Below, one piece after another: positions 19,669 through 29,617 of a stretch of DNA of 64,000 nt (positions are counted from its first letter, which is position 1; every line of letters begins with the position of its first letter). This DNA comes from Hyphomonadaceae bacterium ML37 (lineage in GTDB: Bacteria; Pseudomonadota; Alphaproteobacteria; Caulobacterales; Maricaulaceae): positions 2,974,462-3,038,461 of the forward strand of contig CP091241.1 in assembly GCA_027627685.1 (NCBI GenBank). The letters are read 5' to 3'. Below the pieces are notes generated by a model. It ran no database searches, was not told the origin of the DNA, and worked only from the letters and a program-made list of their open reading frames with translations. Position numbers and translations under genes: made by a program.

Positions 19669-20505
19669 ATGATCACCCCCTTCGCCCCCCGCTCCCCCGC
19701 CCGCCCTCTGGTGATGGGCGTGGTCAATGTGACGCCGGACAGCTTTTCCGATGGCGGGCGCTTTGCGGGCCCGGATGCGGCGTGCGAGCACGCCCTCACC
19801 CTCATGGATCAGGGCGCCGACTGGCTGGATATTGGCGGCGAGAGCACACGGCCCGGCGCGCAGCCCGTCAGCGAGACCGAGGAGATGGACCGGGTCCTGC
19901 CCGTCATCGAGGCGGTCCGCGCCGCGCGGCCGGGCGCCCTGATCTCCATCGACACCATCAAGCCCGGCGTAGCCGGCGCGGCCATCGGAGCGGGCGCCTC
20001 CCTGTGGAATGATGTCAGCGCGCTTCGCACGGACGGTGCGCTGGAGATGGCGGCGGGCCTCGGGCGCCCGGTCTGCCTCATGCACATGCAGGGCGAACCG
20101 CGCACCATGCAGGATGCGCCGCGCTATGACGATGTGGTCACCGATGTGGCGCGGTTTCTGGGCCAGCGCGCAGGCGCGGCCATGGCGGCCGGCGTGGCGC
20201 GCGAGCATATCCTGCTCGATCCCGGCATCGGGTTCGGCAAGACGCTGGCGCATAATCTGGCGCTCTTGGGCGCGCTGGAGCATTTCGCCGGGCTGGGCTT
20301 GCCCATCCTGGTGGGCGCCTCGCGCAAGCGCTTCATCGCCGGCATTGATCCGACTGCGACCGAACCCGCCGACCGGCTGGGCGGATCGCTGGCGGTGGCG
20401 CTGCACGCGGCGCGCGCCGGGGTGGCCATGGTACGCGTCCATGATGTGCGCGAGACGGTCCAGGCGCTGGACGTTCAGGCCGCGATCCTGGATGCACGCC
20501 AGTGA
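19669..20505 (+). CDS. folP: Dihydropteroate synthase
   Basis: Condenses p-aminobenzoate with the pterin pyrophosphate in folate synthesis; the sulfonamide target. The 278-residue TIM barrel has both family signatures: VMGVVNVTPDSFSDGG near the N-terminus and DIGGESTRPGAQPVS, plus DPGIGFGKTLAHN and a C-terminal RVHDV. ATG 19669 was preferred to a TTG at 19633, which would put the start next to the ftsH terminator stem. The GTG start of mnmH overlaps its stop (GTGA). Confidence 0.94.
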   Translation: MITPFAPRSPARPLVMGVVNVTPDSFSDGGRFAGPDAACEHALTLMDQGADWLDIGGESTRPGAQPVSETEEMDRVLPVIEAVRAARPGALISIDTIKPGVAGAAIGAGASLWNDVSALRTDGALEMAAGLGRPVCLMHMQGEPRTMQDAPRYDDVVTDVARFLGQRAGAAMAAGVAREHILLDPGIGFGKTLAHNLALLGALEHFAGLGLPILVGASRKRFIAGIDPTATEPADRLGGSLAVALHAARAGVAMVRVHDVRETVQALDVQAAILDARQ

Positions 20506-21554
20506 CGCGCGTGGCGCCGGAGACCCTCGGCGAGTTCAAGGCGCTGGGCTGCGACGAGATCATCGATGTGCGCTCGCCGGGCGAGTTTGCCGAAGATCAC
20601 ATGCCCGGCGCGCTGAGCCTGCCGGTGCTGGACGATGCCGAGCGGGCTCGGGTGGGCACGATTTATGTGCAGGAAGACCCGTTCCTGGCGCGCAAGATCG
20701 GCGCGGCGCTGGTGGCGCGCAATACGGCGGACCATATCGAAAACGTGTTGTCATACCGTCCCGGCGGCTGGCGCCCGCTGGTCTATTGCTGGCGCGGCGG
20801 CCAGCGCTCGCGCGCCTTCGCGACCATATTGTCGGAGATCGGCTGGCGGGTCAGCGTGCTCGACGGCGGGTATCAGCGCTATCGCCGCGCCGTCCGCCAG
20901 CGCGTCTATGACGCGCCCTTCCCGGCGCCGCTGATCCTCATCGACGGCGATACCGGCGCGGCCAAGACAGCGGTGCTGGATCGGGTGCGGGCGCTGGGCG
21001 GGCAGGTGATTGATCTGGAGGGCCTCGCCCATCATCGCGGCTCGCTGTTCGGCGCCCTCACCGCGCCCCAGCCGAGCCAGAAAGCCTTTGAAAGCGCGCT
21101 CGCCGCCGCCATCGACGCGCTGGACCCGGCCCGGCCCGTGCTGGTGGAAGCCGAATCCAGCAAGATCGGCGCGCGCATCCTGCCCCCCGCCCTGTGGAGC
21201 GCCATGGCCGATGCGCCGCGCCTCGTCATCAGCGCCCCGCTGGAGGCCCGCGCCGCCTATCTCGCCCGCGCCTATGGCGATATCGCCGATGATCCCGCGC
21301 GGCTCGACGATCTCATCTCCCGCCTGCAACCCTTCCACGCCAAGGCGCTGATCAGTGAATGGCGCACCCTCGCCGCAGACGGCGCGCTGGAAGCCCTCGC
21401 CGCCAGTCTGATGGAAGAGCACTACGACCCGCGCTACGCCCGCCAGCGCGAACGGTTCGAGCCCCATGTGCGCGGGCGGTTCGAGGCGCAGAGGCTGGAT
21501 GGGGAGAACCTGGACGCGCTGGCGCGGGCGGTGTTGGCGGCGATGGGGGGGTAG
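20502..21554 (+). CDS. mnmH: tRNA 2-selenouridine synthase MnmH/SelU
   Basis: Replaces sulfur at C2 of wobble 2-thiouridine with selenium, through a geranylated intermediate, in tRNAs for Lys, Glu and Gln. The 350-residue protein has an N-terminal rhodanese domain with the catalytic Cys96 in VYCWRGGQRSRA, followed by a P-loop domain with GDTGAAKT at 149-156, a variant of the usual GNTGSGKT. Start is GTG, overlapping folP. Its presence suggests that the organism makes selenophosphate; no selD is in the window. Confidence 0.92.
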   Translation: MTRVAPETLGEFKALGCDEIIDVRSPGEFAEDHMPGALSLPVLDDAERARVGTIYVQEDPFLARKIGAALVARNTADHIENVLSYRPGGWRPLVYCWRGGQRSRAFATILSEIGWRVSVLDGGYQRYRRAVRQRVYDAPFPAPLILIDGDTGAAKTAVLDRVRALGGQVIDLEGLAHHRGSLFGALTAPQPSQKAFESALAAAIDALDPARPVLVEAESSKIGARILPPALWSAMADAPRLVISAPLEARAAYLARAYGDIADDPARLDDLISRLQPFHAKALISEWRTLAADGALEALAASLMEEHYDPRYARQRERFEPHVRGRFEAQRLDGENLDALARAVLAAMGG

Positions 21555-21600
21555 GGGGTGATTATCCTGCCTCCATCCAGGGAAAGGAAACCGATCCTGC

Positions 21601-21711
21601 CTTCCCGGCCGACCGCAGGGAGCGCCGGGACCCATCCACCAATCCCATCAGCCCGCGCAGCGGTGGAGATGATCAGAGATGGATCCCGGATCGGCTACGC
21701 CGTCCGGGAAA
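21601..21711. repeat. REP-like nested inverted repeat
   Basis: Inside the 210-base gap between the convergent mnmH and gyrB genes. CCGGGACCCATC (21625-21636) pairs with GATGGATCCCGG (21678-21689) with one mismatch. A CTTCCCGG / CCGGGAAAG pair flanks this, and a CATCCACC / GGTGGAGATG pair lies within it. This nested layout resembles dispersed extragenic palindromes of alphaproteobacteria. Only one copy is in this window, so dispersal is untested. Confidence 0.5.
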
Positions 21712-21736
21712 GCAGCTGAGGTGCAAGGCGTCCCAA

Positions 21737-21753
21737 CCTGCCAGCTTGGCAGG
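21737..21753 (-). terminator. Short hairpin after gyrB
   Basis: CCTGCCA and TGGCAGG form a 7-bp stem with a 3-base loop, 12 bases beyond the gyrB stop on the minus strand. There is no T-run, so this is a weak candidate for the gyrB 3' end. Confidence 0.35.
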
Positions 21754-21764
21754 AAAGCCCCCCC

Positions 21765-24176
<2,412 letters not shown>

Positions 24177-24234
24177 TTAAAGGCTTTTGCTACGCTTTGG
24201 TAACCGGTTTTGCGCGCGCACGCACGCGAGGGCT

Positions 24235-24867
24235 TCAGCCCGCCAGAAGCAGCACCGCCACACCCGCCAGGATCACCGCCGTGACCAGATCCGCCCAGCG
24301 CTTCACCCCGCGCGAGGCCATCCAGCCGCGCGCCCGTTCGGCCAGTCCCACATGCACCGCCGCCGTGAGGGCATACATGGCCAGCATGATCGCCACCATG
24401 GCGCCATAGCTGACGGCATCCACAAGGCTGAGGTCGAAAAAGGCTGGCAGCAGAGACAGATAGAAAACGATGGGCTTGGGGTTGGTCATGGGCATGGCCA
24501 CGCCCGCCACATACGTTGCGGCAAGCCCCGCCCCGGTCACGCGCGGCAGGGTCGCGCCGGCAGGCTTGGGTTTGAGAAATCCGCGCAAGGCCCCCCAGGC
24601 GAACCAGATGAGGATCGCCGCCCCGATCAGGCGCGCCGCCAGAAACAGGGCGGGCTGTCCCGACGCCAGTTCCGCGGCGGCAGCCAGCCCGAACACCGCC
24701 ACGGTCAGCCAGATAATGTCGCCGGTGATAATGCCCGCGCCATAGACCCAGCCATGCACGGACCCCGCGTCCAGCGTGCGCGCCACCATGGCCAGATTGC
24801 CCGGCCCCGGTGTGAAGAACAGGATGAGGATGGCGCCGGCGAAGGCGGCGAGCGAGGCAAGCGTCAT
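24235..24867 (-). CDS. LysE/RhtB-family amino acid exporter
   Basis: A 210-residue inner-membrane exporter. Six hydrophobic segments are visible, starting with LASLAAFAGAILILFFTPGPGN; the FTPGPGN motif and the later MPMTNPKPIVFYLSLLPAF are signatures of the LysE/RhtB superfamily, which exports basic amino acids or homoserine/threonine. The substrate cannot be told from sequence. ATG 24867 was chosen because the longer upstream frame encodes Ser/Ala-rich noise before the first helix. It lies 67 bases upstream of gyrB on the same strand, and divergent from the YciI gene. Confidence 0.88.
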   Translation of the reverse strand: MTLASLAAFAGAILILFFTPGPGNLAMVARTLDAGSVHGWVYGAGIITGDIIWLTVAVFGLAAAAELASGQPALFLAARLIGAAILIWFAWGALRGFLKPKPAGATLPRVTGAGLAATYVAGVAMPMTNPKPIVFYLSLLPAFFDLSLVDAVSYGAMVAIMLAMYALTAAVHVGLAERARGWMASRGVKRWADLVTAVILAGVAVLLLAG

Positions 24868-24988
24868 GGACGCGAGTGCTAGCGCCGGCGCCGCGCCCTG
24901 CCCAGCGTCCGCCGCAGCCCGGGCTTGGCAGAGCGTAGCCGGGCGCGGTAACCAAGCGGGCATCGGTTCCCGTACGGAGGGTCTGGCC

Positions 24989-25282
24989 ATGCTGTTCGCC
25001 GTCACCTGCACAGATCGAGCTGGCGCGCTGAGCGTGCGCCTGGAGCATCGCGCGGCCCATCTGGCCTGGGCGGGCGCCGCGCATTCGCCGGTGAAAATGG
25101 GTGGGCCACTGCTGGACGGCGAAGGCCAGCCCGCCGGCTCGCTGCTGATCGTGGAAGCCGAGGACGGCGAGCAGCTGCGCGCCATCCTGAAAGACGACCC
25201 CTACGCCAGAGCGGATCTGTTCGCCGACGTGGTGTGGATGCCGTTCAAATGGACGCTGAAAGCGCCCGAGGGCCTGACGTGA
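24989..25282 (+). CDS. YciI-family protein
   Basis: A 97-residue ferredoxin-like fold protein of the YciI/YCII family: MLFAVTCTDRAGALSVRLEHRAAHLAW at the start, then HSPVKMGGPLLD and the conserved late DPYARADLF with the Asp-Pro-Tyr, and WMPFKW near the end. The conserved His-Asp pair of the family is visible (HRAAH; DDPYA). The biochemical role of most YciI proteins is unknown. ATG 24989 is preferred to the in-frame opening at 24776. It is 10 bases upstream of the Rieske gene, probably one transcript. Confidence 0.88.
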   Translation: MLFAVTCTDRAGALSVRLEHRAAHLAWAGAAHSPVKMGGPLLDGEGQPAGSLLIVEAEDGEQLRAILKDDPYARADLFADVVWMPFKWTLKAPEGLT

Positions 25283-25292
25283 GGTCGCTGGC

Positions 25293-25631
25293 GTGAGTGT
25301 GACGCTGCCCGCGCCGGGCACAGTGCTCAAGGCGCTGGACGCCATCCCCGATCCCGGTGGCGCGCCCGCCGATTATGACGCCGTCCCGATCCTGATCGTG
25401 CGCTCAGGAGATACCGTGCGCGCCTATGTGAATGTCTGCCCCCATCAGGGCCGCCCGCTCTGCCTTCCATCGGGGCGAACTCTCGTGAGCGAGGGCCGTT
25501 TCATCGTTTGCCCGTTCCATGGCGCCAGCTTTGATCTGGAGACCGGCGCGTGCGTGGGCGGACCGGCGGGCAAATCGGTGCTGACCCCGGCCCCGGTGCG
25601 CGTCGAGAACGGTCAGGTCATCGCCGCCTGA
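25293..25631 (+). CDS. Small Rieske [2Fe-2S] ferredoxin-like protein
   Basis: A 112-residue single-domain Rieske protein. Both cluster-binding boxes are present: NVCPHQGRPLC (C-x-H) and VCPFHGASFDLETGACVGGPA (C-x2-H). It has no membrane segment and no oxygenase alpha-subunit domain, so it resembles soluble Rieske ferredoxins or NirD-like proteins that pass electrons to an oxygenase or reductase not encoded nearby. GTG start at 25293. A hairpin follows. Confidence 0.88.
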   Translation: MSVTLPAPGTVLKALDAIPDPGGAPADYDAVPILIVRSGDTVRAYVNVCPHQGRPLCLPSGRTLVSEGRFIVCPFHGASFDLETGACVGGPAGKSVLTPAPVRVENGQVIAA

Positions 25632-25653
25632 AGGCGCGGCTCAAGCCACAACG

Positions 25654-25685
25654 AAAAGCGCCCCGGCCTTGAACGACCGGGGCGC
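25654..25685 (-). terminator. Bidirectional terminator hairpin
   Basis: A 9-bp stem GCGCCCCGG / CCGGGGCGC with a 10-base loop lies between the convergent Rieske and DUF1150 genes. On the minus strand TTTT follows the stem, so it suits the DUF1150 gene; it may also stop transcription from the plus side. Confidence 0.72.
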
Positions 25686-25715
25686 AGTTCAGTCGGCGAC
25701 ATAGAATCAGAACGC

Positions 25716-25952
25716 TCAGTGCACGCTCACCGGCTCGGCCCCGTGCCAGCGCGCGGCGGCGAAGGCCGCGTCACGGTCGGAGAACACCGCCATGCGCTGA
25801 CCGGTCGCATCATGGATGGCGTAAAGCGTGTCGTCCGCCGCGATGCGGATATCGCTGGCGGCCGCCGCCTCCATCACCTCGGCGCCGGCGATGGCGCGCA
25901 CATAGACCGTCGGCGCATCGTCGCGGGTCGCTTCATCTGTCGAAACATTCAT
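25716..25952 (-). CDS. DUF1150-family small protein
   Basis: A 78-residue soluble protein. The C-terminal half (DDTLYAIHDATGQRMAVFSDRDAAFAAARWHGAEPVSVH) matches my memory of DUF1150: LYA(I/V)H, an RxAV strand, D/R-rich turn, FA-A helix and terminal PVSVH. Members are restricted mainly to alphaproteobacteria and have no known function; some sit beside small heat-shock genes, which are not seen here. An AAGGAG-type ribosome site lies just before the ATG on the minus strand. Confidence 0.8.
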   Translation of the reverse strand: MNVSTDEATRDDAPTVYVRAIAGAEVMEAAAASDIRIAADDTLYAIHDATGQRMAVFSDRDAAFAAARWHGAEPVSVH

Positions 25953-26112
25953 GGCGCGCTCCTTCTCGAGGGCCTCTTCAGTGTTGATTTAAAGGTGGGG
26001 GGCGTGAGGTGGAGGGTCAAGGGGCGGGGGCGGGTGTTGACCTTCGCCAGCCCCCTGCCCATATCCCGCGCGGCCTGACCCAATCGCGCTTCTCGCTTCA
26101 TGGAGACCCCCC

Positions 26113-26814
26113 TTGATCGACTTCAATCGCATCGTCGACGCCCTGCAGAACGACCCTGCCGCGCGCAACGCCACCCTGGCGGGCGGAGGCGGGTTCGCCG
26201 CCGGCCTCGCCACCTCGATGCTGATGGGCGGCTCGGGCCGCAAATTCCTTGGCAAAGCCGCCAAATACGGCGCTATCGCCGCCGTGGGCGGGCTGGCCTA
26301 TCACGCCTGGCAGAACCACCAGCGCAACTCTGCTGCGTCGGCAGCGGCATCGGCCCCGGGCGCGGCAACCTTGGCGCCAACGCACGCTATCGTCGACTAT
26401 GAAGCCGCGCCCGCCGGAACCGCCTTCCTGCCCGCGCCGGACGATGCCGCCGCTCAGGAGGCGCTGGGCCAGGCCTTGGTGCGCGCCATGATCGCAGCGG
26501 CCAAGGCGGACGGAAAGATCGATCCGGCCGAGAAGACACGCATTTTCGAACGCCTGTCGGCGATGCAGCTGGATTCCGACGCCAAGGCCTTTGTCTTTGA
26601 CGAGCTGAACGCCCCGCTGGACCTGAATGCCGTCGTCGCGGGCGCCGCCACGCCGGAAATGGCCGCCGAAATCTACGCCGCCTCGCTGGTGGCCATCGAA
26701 TGCGAGACGCCCGCCGAAGCGGCCTATCTCAAACTGCTGGCGGCGCGGCTGGGCCTGGAGGCATCGCTCGTGGCGGAAATCCACGCGGCCGCAGGGGCGC
26801 CCGCGCCTGCTTGA
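26113..26814 (+). CDS. DUF533/TerB-like protein (YebE type)
   Basis: A 233-residue protein. The N-terminus resembles DUF533 proteins: a short amphipathic start, then a Gly/Ala-rich hydrophobic stretch (about 20-65, GGGGFAAGLATSMLMGG and KYGAIAAVGGLAYHAWQNH) likely to enter the membrane. A variable linker follows, then a helical TerB-like domain (about 110-225) with ALVRAMIAAAKADGKIDPAEK, whose Asp-x-Asp-Gly is the family hallmark. The start appears to be TTG at 26113, with GGAGA about 7 bases upstream and no in-frame ATG nearby. Function is unknown; the TerB fold is linked to metal or stress responses. Confidence 0.78.
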   Translation: MIDFNRIVDALQNDPAARNATLAGGGGFAAGLATSMLMGGSGRKFLGKAAKYGAIAAVGGLAYHAWQNHQRNSAASAAASAPGAATLAPTHAIVDYEAAPAGTAFLPAPDDAAAQEALGQALVRAMIAAAKADGKIDPAEKTRIFERLSAMQLDSDAKAFVFDELNAPLDLNAVVAGAATPEMAAEIYAASLVAIECETPAEAAYLKLLAARLGLEASLVAEIHAAAGAPAPA

Positions 26815-26842
26815 GCTGAATCAGGCGCGAGCCCCAAAACAA

Positions 26843-26875
26843 AAAACCCCCGCGCCGGCTGGCTGCGGGGGTTTT
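26843..26875 (-). terminator. Bidirectional terminator between DUF533 gene and tRNA-Ala
   Basis: An 11-bp stem (AAAACCCCCGC with GCGGGGGTTTT). Read on the minus strand it follows the tRNA-Ala 3' end by 4 bases and is succeeded by a T-rich run; on the plus strand it follows the DUF533 stop. Confidence 0.82.
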
Positions 26876-26879
26876 GATA

Positions 26880-26955
26880 TGGTGGAGCCAGGCGGAATCG
26901 AACCGCCGACCTCTTGAATGCCATTCAAGCGCTCTACCAACTGAGCTATGGCCCC
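26880..26955 (-). tRNA. tRNA-Ala (GGC)
   Basis: A 76-base cloverleaf on the minus strand. The acceptor GGGGCC- pairs with -GGCTCC (with wobble), the D arm is AGCTCAGTTGGTAGAGC, the anticodon stem CTTGA/TCAAG encloses loop ATGGCAT giving anticodon GGC, and the T arm contains GGTTCGATTCC. CCA is encoded. A sigma70-like promoter lies upstream and a terminator downstream. Confidence 0.96.
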
Positions 26956-27008
26956 GAAACGCCCGTGAAGGCGGGCGGGGAGGGACCCCCGCCGGATCGA
27001 GAGCGCGG

Positions 27009-27037
27009 ACATTAGTCGCGCGCCGCACGCCGATCAA
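27009..27037 (-). promoter_or_regulatory. Promoter of tRNA-Ala
   Basis: On the minus strand, TTGATC and TAATGT are separated by exactly 17 bases, close to the sigma70 consensus. The -10 ends 53 bases before the mature tRNA, leaving a 5' leader for RNase P. It is assigned from sequence only. Confidence 0.55.
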
Positions 27038-27114
27038 GCCTGCCCGGCGCCGCCCTCTGCAGCGCCTTGTGCAGCACCCCCGGGCGGGCCGGATACGGCC
27101 ATGAAGATCAGGCT

Positions 27115-27627
27115 TTAGAGATCGTCGTCATCATCGTCGTCGCCGACGACCACATCGTCGAGATCATCATCGTCATCGTCCAGGAGGATGCCGGTGTCGT
27201 CATCATCCTCGTCGTCCAGGTCGGCCTCGCCTTCGGAGAAGCCGTCCAGGTCTTCGTCCACGGGCGCGGCCTTGGCCTTCTTGGCCGGGGCGGCGACGTC
27301 GTCATCCTCCTCGTCCTCGCCCAGATCAATGGGCTCCTCGTCCAGCTCGGGCTCGTCGTCTTCGGCCTCGTCTTCGTCCTCATCAGCCTCGACGGCGTCT
27401 TCGACGTCCTCGTCCTCGTCTTCGTCCTCAACCTCTTCCTTGGGCTCAGGCTTCGGGCGGGCGGCCTTTTTCGGGGGTGTCTTGGCGATCACCTCCTCGA
27501 AATACGCCACCGGATATTCCTTGCCGGTGAAGGGCGATACGATCGGGTCCTTGCCCAGATCGTAGAATTTCTTGCCTGTCTCCGGGCAGGTGCGCTTCAC
27601 GCCGAGATCGGTTTTGGGCACTGGCAT
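27115..27627 (-). CDS. FYDLN-acid family protein (TIGR02300)
   Basis: A 170-residue protein in two parts. Residues 1-50 are the conserved core with CPETGKKFYDLGKDPIVSPFTG, which contains the FYDL motif that names the family. Only one cysteine is present in this core, so it does not make a full zinc ribbon. Residues from about 65 onward are extremely rich in Asp and Glu, ending in DDDDD runs, with a PAKKAKAA basic patch in the middle. The family is alphaproteobacterial and of unknown function; the charge suggests binding of a basic partner or metal (inference). It is divergent from aroA. Confidence 0.88.
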   Translation of the reverse strand: MPVPKTDLGVKRTCPETGKKFYDLGKDPIVSPFTGKEYPVAYFEEVIAKTPPKKAARPKPEPKEEVEDEDEDEDVEDAVEADEDEDEAEDDEPELDEEPIDLGEDEEDDDVAAPAKKAKAAPVDEDLDGFSEGEADLDDEDDDDTGILLDDDDDDLDDVVVGDDDDDDDL

Positions 27628-27739
27628 TGTCCTTCAGCGCTGGTTGGCGTCTTTAAATCGGCGCGCCAGTTGCCACGTTAAACGCGCGCTGTCAAAACCC
27701 GAATTGAGCTTTTTTCGCACCCGGACCGCAATCGCCCCC

Positions 27740-29074
27740 ATGACAGCCGCCTCCCCGCCTCCCGCCGGACCGAGAACCGCCCGTCCCGCCAAGCGCTTGA
27801 CCGGAAAACTGTCCGCTGCGCCGGACAAATCGGTGTCGCACCGCGCACTGATGTTTTCCGCACTGGCCGCCGGGACCAGCCGCATCACCAACCTTCTGGA
27901 GAGCGCCGACGTCATGGCCACAGCCCGCGCGGTCGCCGCCCTCGGCGCAGACGTGCGCCAGGACGGCCCCGGCGCCTGGACGGTCACGGGTCATGGCCGC
28001 TGGTCCAGCCCGCAAGCGCCGCTGGATCTGGGCAATGCGGGCACAGGCGTGCGCCTGCTCATGGGCGCGGCGGCGCGCTTTGATCTGGAAGCGGTGTTCA
28101 CCGGAGACGCCAGCCTGTCAGCGCGGCCCATGGCCCGCGTGCTGGACCCGCTGGCGGCCATGGGGGCGCGCAGCGAATCACACAATGGCCGCCTGCCCGC
28201 GCGCCTGTTCGGCTCCAGCCAGCTGAAACCCATCGATTACGCGCCGCCCGTGGCCTCGGCCCAGGTCAAGAGCGCCATCCTACTGGCCGGGCTCGGCGCA
28301 CACGGCGAGACCATTGTACGCGAGGCCCACGCCACGCGCGGCCATACCGAGACCATGGGGCTACTGTACGGGGCCGATATGGACGCCGCCCGCAACGGGG
28401 CCGGCCTGACCGTGCGGGTGCGCGGGGGACGGGTGCTGACGCCTCATGATCTGGCCGTGCCGGGCGATCCGTCCTCGGCTGCTTTCGCCATCGCGGCGGC
28501 GCTGGTGACCCAAGGCAGCGCGGTGACGCTTACCGGCGTCATGGATAATCCGGCGCGTTCTGGCCTCTACGCGGTGCTGCAGGACATGGGCGCAGACCTG
28601 ACCATCACGCCGGCCGGCGCGTGCGCCGGGGAGCGCTTGGTGGATATGTCGGCGCGCTCGGGCATGCTGACAGGCATCGAGATCGATGAGAGCCGCGCGC
28701 CCTCCATGATCGACGAATATCCCATCCTGGCCGTGATCGCCGCCTTCGCTGAAGGCGTCACGGTGATGAAAGGGCTGGCCGAGCTGCGCGCCAAGGAAAG
28801 CGACCGCCTCGCCGCGTCCGCCGCCCTGCTCGCCGCCAATGTCGTCAAGTTCGAGCTGGGCGAGGATTATCTGGTGGTCCATGGCTGCGGCGCAGACGGC
28901 GTGCCCGGCGGCGGCCTTGTGGAGACCCGTCACGACCATCGCCTGGCCATGAGCGGGCTTGTGATGGGCCTTGGCGCCCGTGAAGCCGTCACGGTGGATG
29001 ATGTGGCGATGATCGCCACCAGCTATCCGGGTTTCTTTGATGATATGGCCCGGCTGGGCGCGCAGATCGCCTGA
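27740..29074 (+). CDS. aroA: 3-phosphoshikimate 1-carboxyvinyltransferase (EPSP synthase)
   Basis: Sixth step of the shikimate pathway; joins shikimate 3-phosphate and phosphoenolpyruvate. The 444-residue protein has LTGKLSAAPDKSVSHRALMFSALA with the substrate lysine, then LGNAGTGVRLLMG, a segment whose residues next to NAGT decide class I or II, and RAKESDRLAA near the C-terminus. The PxxKSxSHRA and NAGTGVRLLMG forms fit class II enzymes of alphaproteobacteria. ATG 27740 was chosen; the upstream in-frame extension crosses the divergent TIGR02300 gene. The expected downstream cmk is not adjacent here. Confidence 0.95.
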   Translation: MTAASPPPAGPRTARPAKRLTGKLSAAPDKSVSHRALMFSALAAGTSRITNLLESADVMATARAVAALGADVRQDGPGAWTVTGHGRWSSPQAPLDLGNAGTGVRLLMGAAARFDLEAVFTGDASLSARPMARVLDPLAAMGARSESHNGRLPARLFGSSQLKPIDYAPPVASAQVKSAILLAGLGAHGETIVREAHATRGHTETMGLLYGADMDAARNGAGLTVRVRGGRVLTPHDLAVPGDPSSAAFAIAAALVTQGSAVTLTGVMDNPARSGLYAVLQDMGADLTITPAGACAGERLVDMSARSGMLTGIEIDESRAPSMIDEYPILAVIAAFAEGVTVMKGLAELRAKESDRLAASAALLAANVVKFELGEDYLVVHGCGADGVPGGGLVETRHDHRLAMSGLVMGLGAREAVTVDDVAMIATSYPGFFDDMARLGAQIA

Positions 29075-29187
29075 CCTCGCCGGATGGCGCGTGATCGCCG
29101 CCCCGGCGGACAGTGGAATTGCACCTTTGCGCGCGCCGCGTGACGCCCTAGCATCGCGCCCCGACGCCAACACGTGATGGGCATGCC

Positions 29188-29598
29188 ATGACCAAGGACG
29201 CAGCCGGAGCCCGCGTGCTCCTGGTCGAAGATGACGAGCAGGACGCGTTTCTGTTCTCCAAAATGCTGCGCGAGGAGGCCGGCGCAGCGCGCATCGACCG
29301 GGCGCTGGAAGGCGCCGGGGCGCTGGCCCAGCTGCAGTCCGGCCCGGCGCCCGACTGCATTGTGCTGGACCTCAACCTGACCGGCGAGGACGGGCTCTGG
29401 CTGCTGGACCGTCTGCTGGACGACGAGGCGCTGGCGCGCATTCCGGTGATCGTGTTTTCAGGCGATGTGGCGCGCCTGCAGCGCGCCTCCTCCAGCTTCC
29501 CCAACGTGGTTTCTTCGGTGCGCAAGCCCGAGACCATGGAGCAATACCGCGCTGCGCTGGCCATTGTCGGCGCGATCCTGAAAGCGGCGGTGCGCTGA
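29188..29598 (+). CDS. Single-domain response regulator
   Basis: A 136-residue receiver domain without an output domain. The acidic pocket (EDDEQD at 14-19), the phospho-acceptor Asp61 in VLDLNLTGEDG, a Ser/Thr-position residue in IVFSGD and the conserved lysine in VRKPETMEQY are all visible. Layout resembles Rcp1/CheY-like receivers that act by protein contact. Its kinase is not adjacent; the DivL homologue 3.4 kb away is not a good candidate because it lacks the histidine. It converges on the large DUF4175 gene. Confidence 0.88.
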   Translation: MTKDAAGARVLLVEDDEQDAFLFSKMLREEAGAARIDRALEGAGALAQLQSGPAPDCIVLDLNLTGEDGLWLLDRLLDDEALARIPVIVFSGDVARLQRASSSFPNVVSSVRKPETMEQYRAALAIVGAILKAAVR

Positions 29599-29617
29599 GG
29601 GCTCACGGCTTGCCGGC

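Noticed and set aside
26874..27104. Plus-strand frame with AESNRRPLECHSSALPTELWP
   Set aside because: This is the antisense reading of tRNA-Ala, also a known false protein pattern.
27572..27739. N-terminal extension of AroA by 56 residues
   Set aside because: It lies over the divergent FYDLN-acid gene and its start region, and has no similarity to the expected EPSP synthase start.
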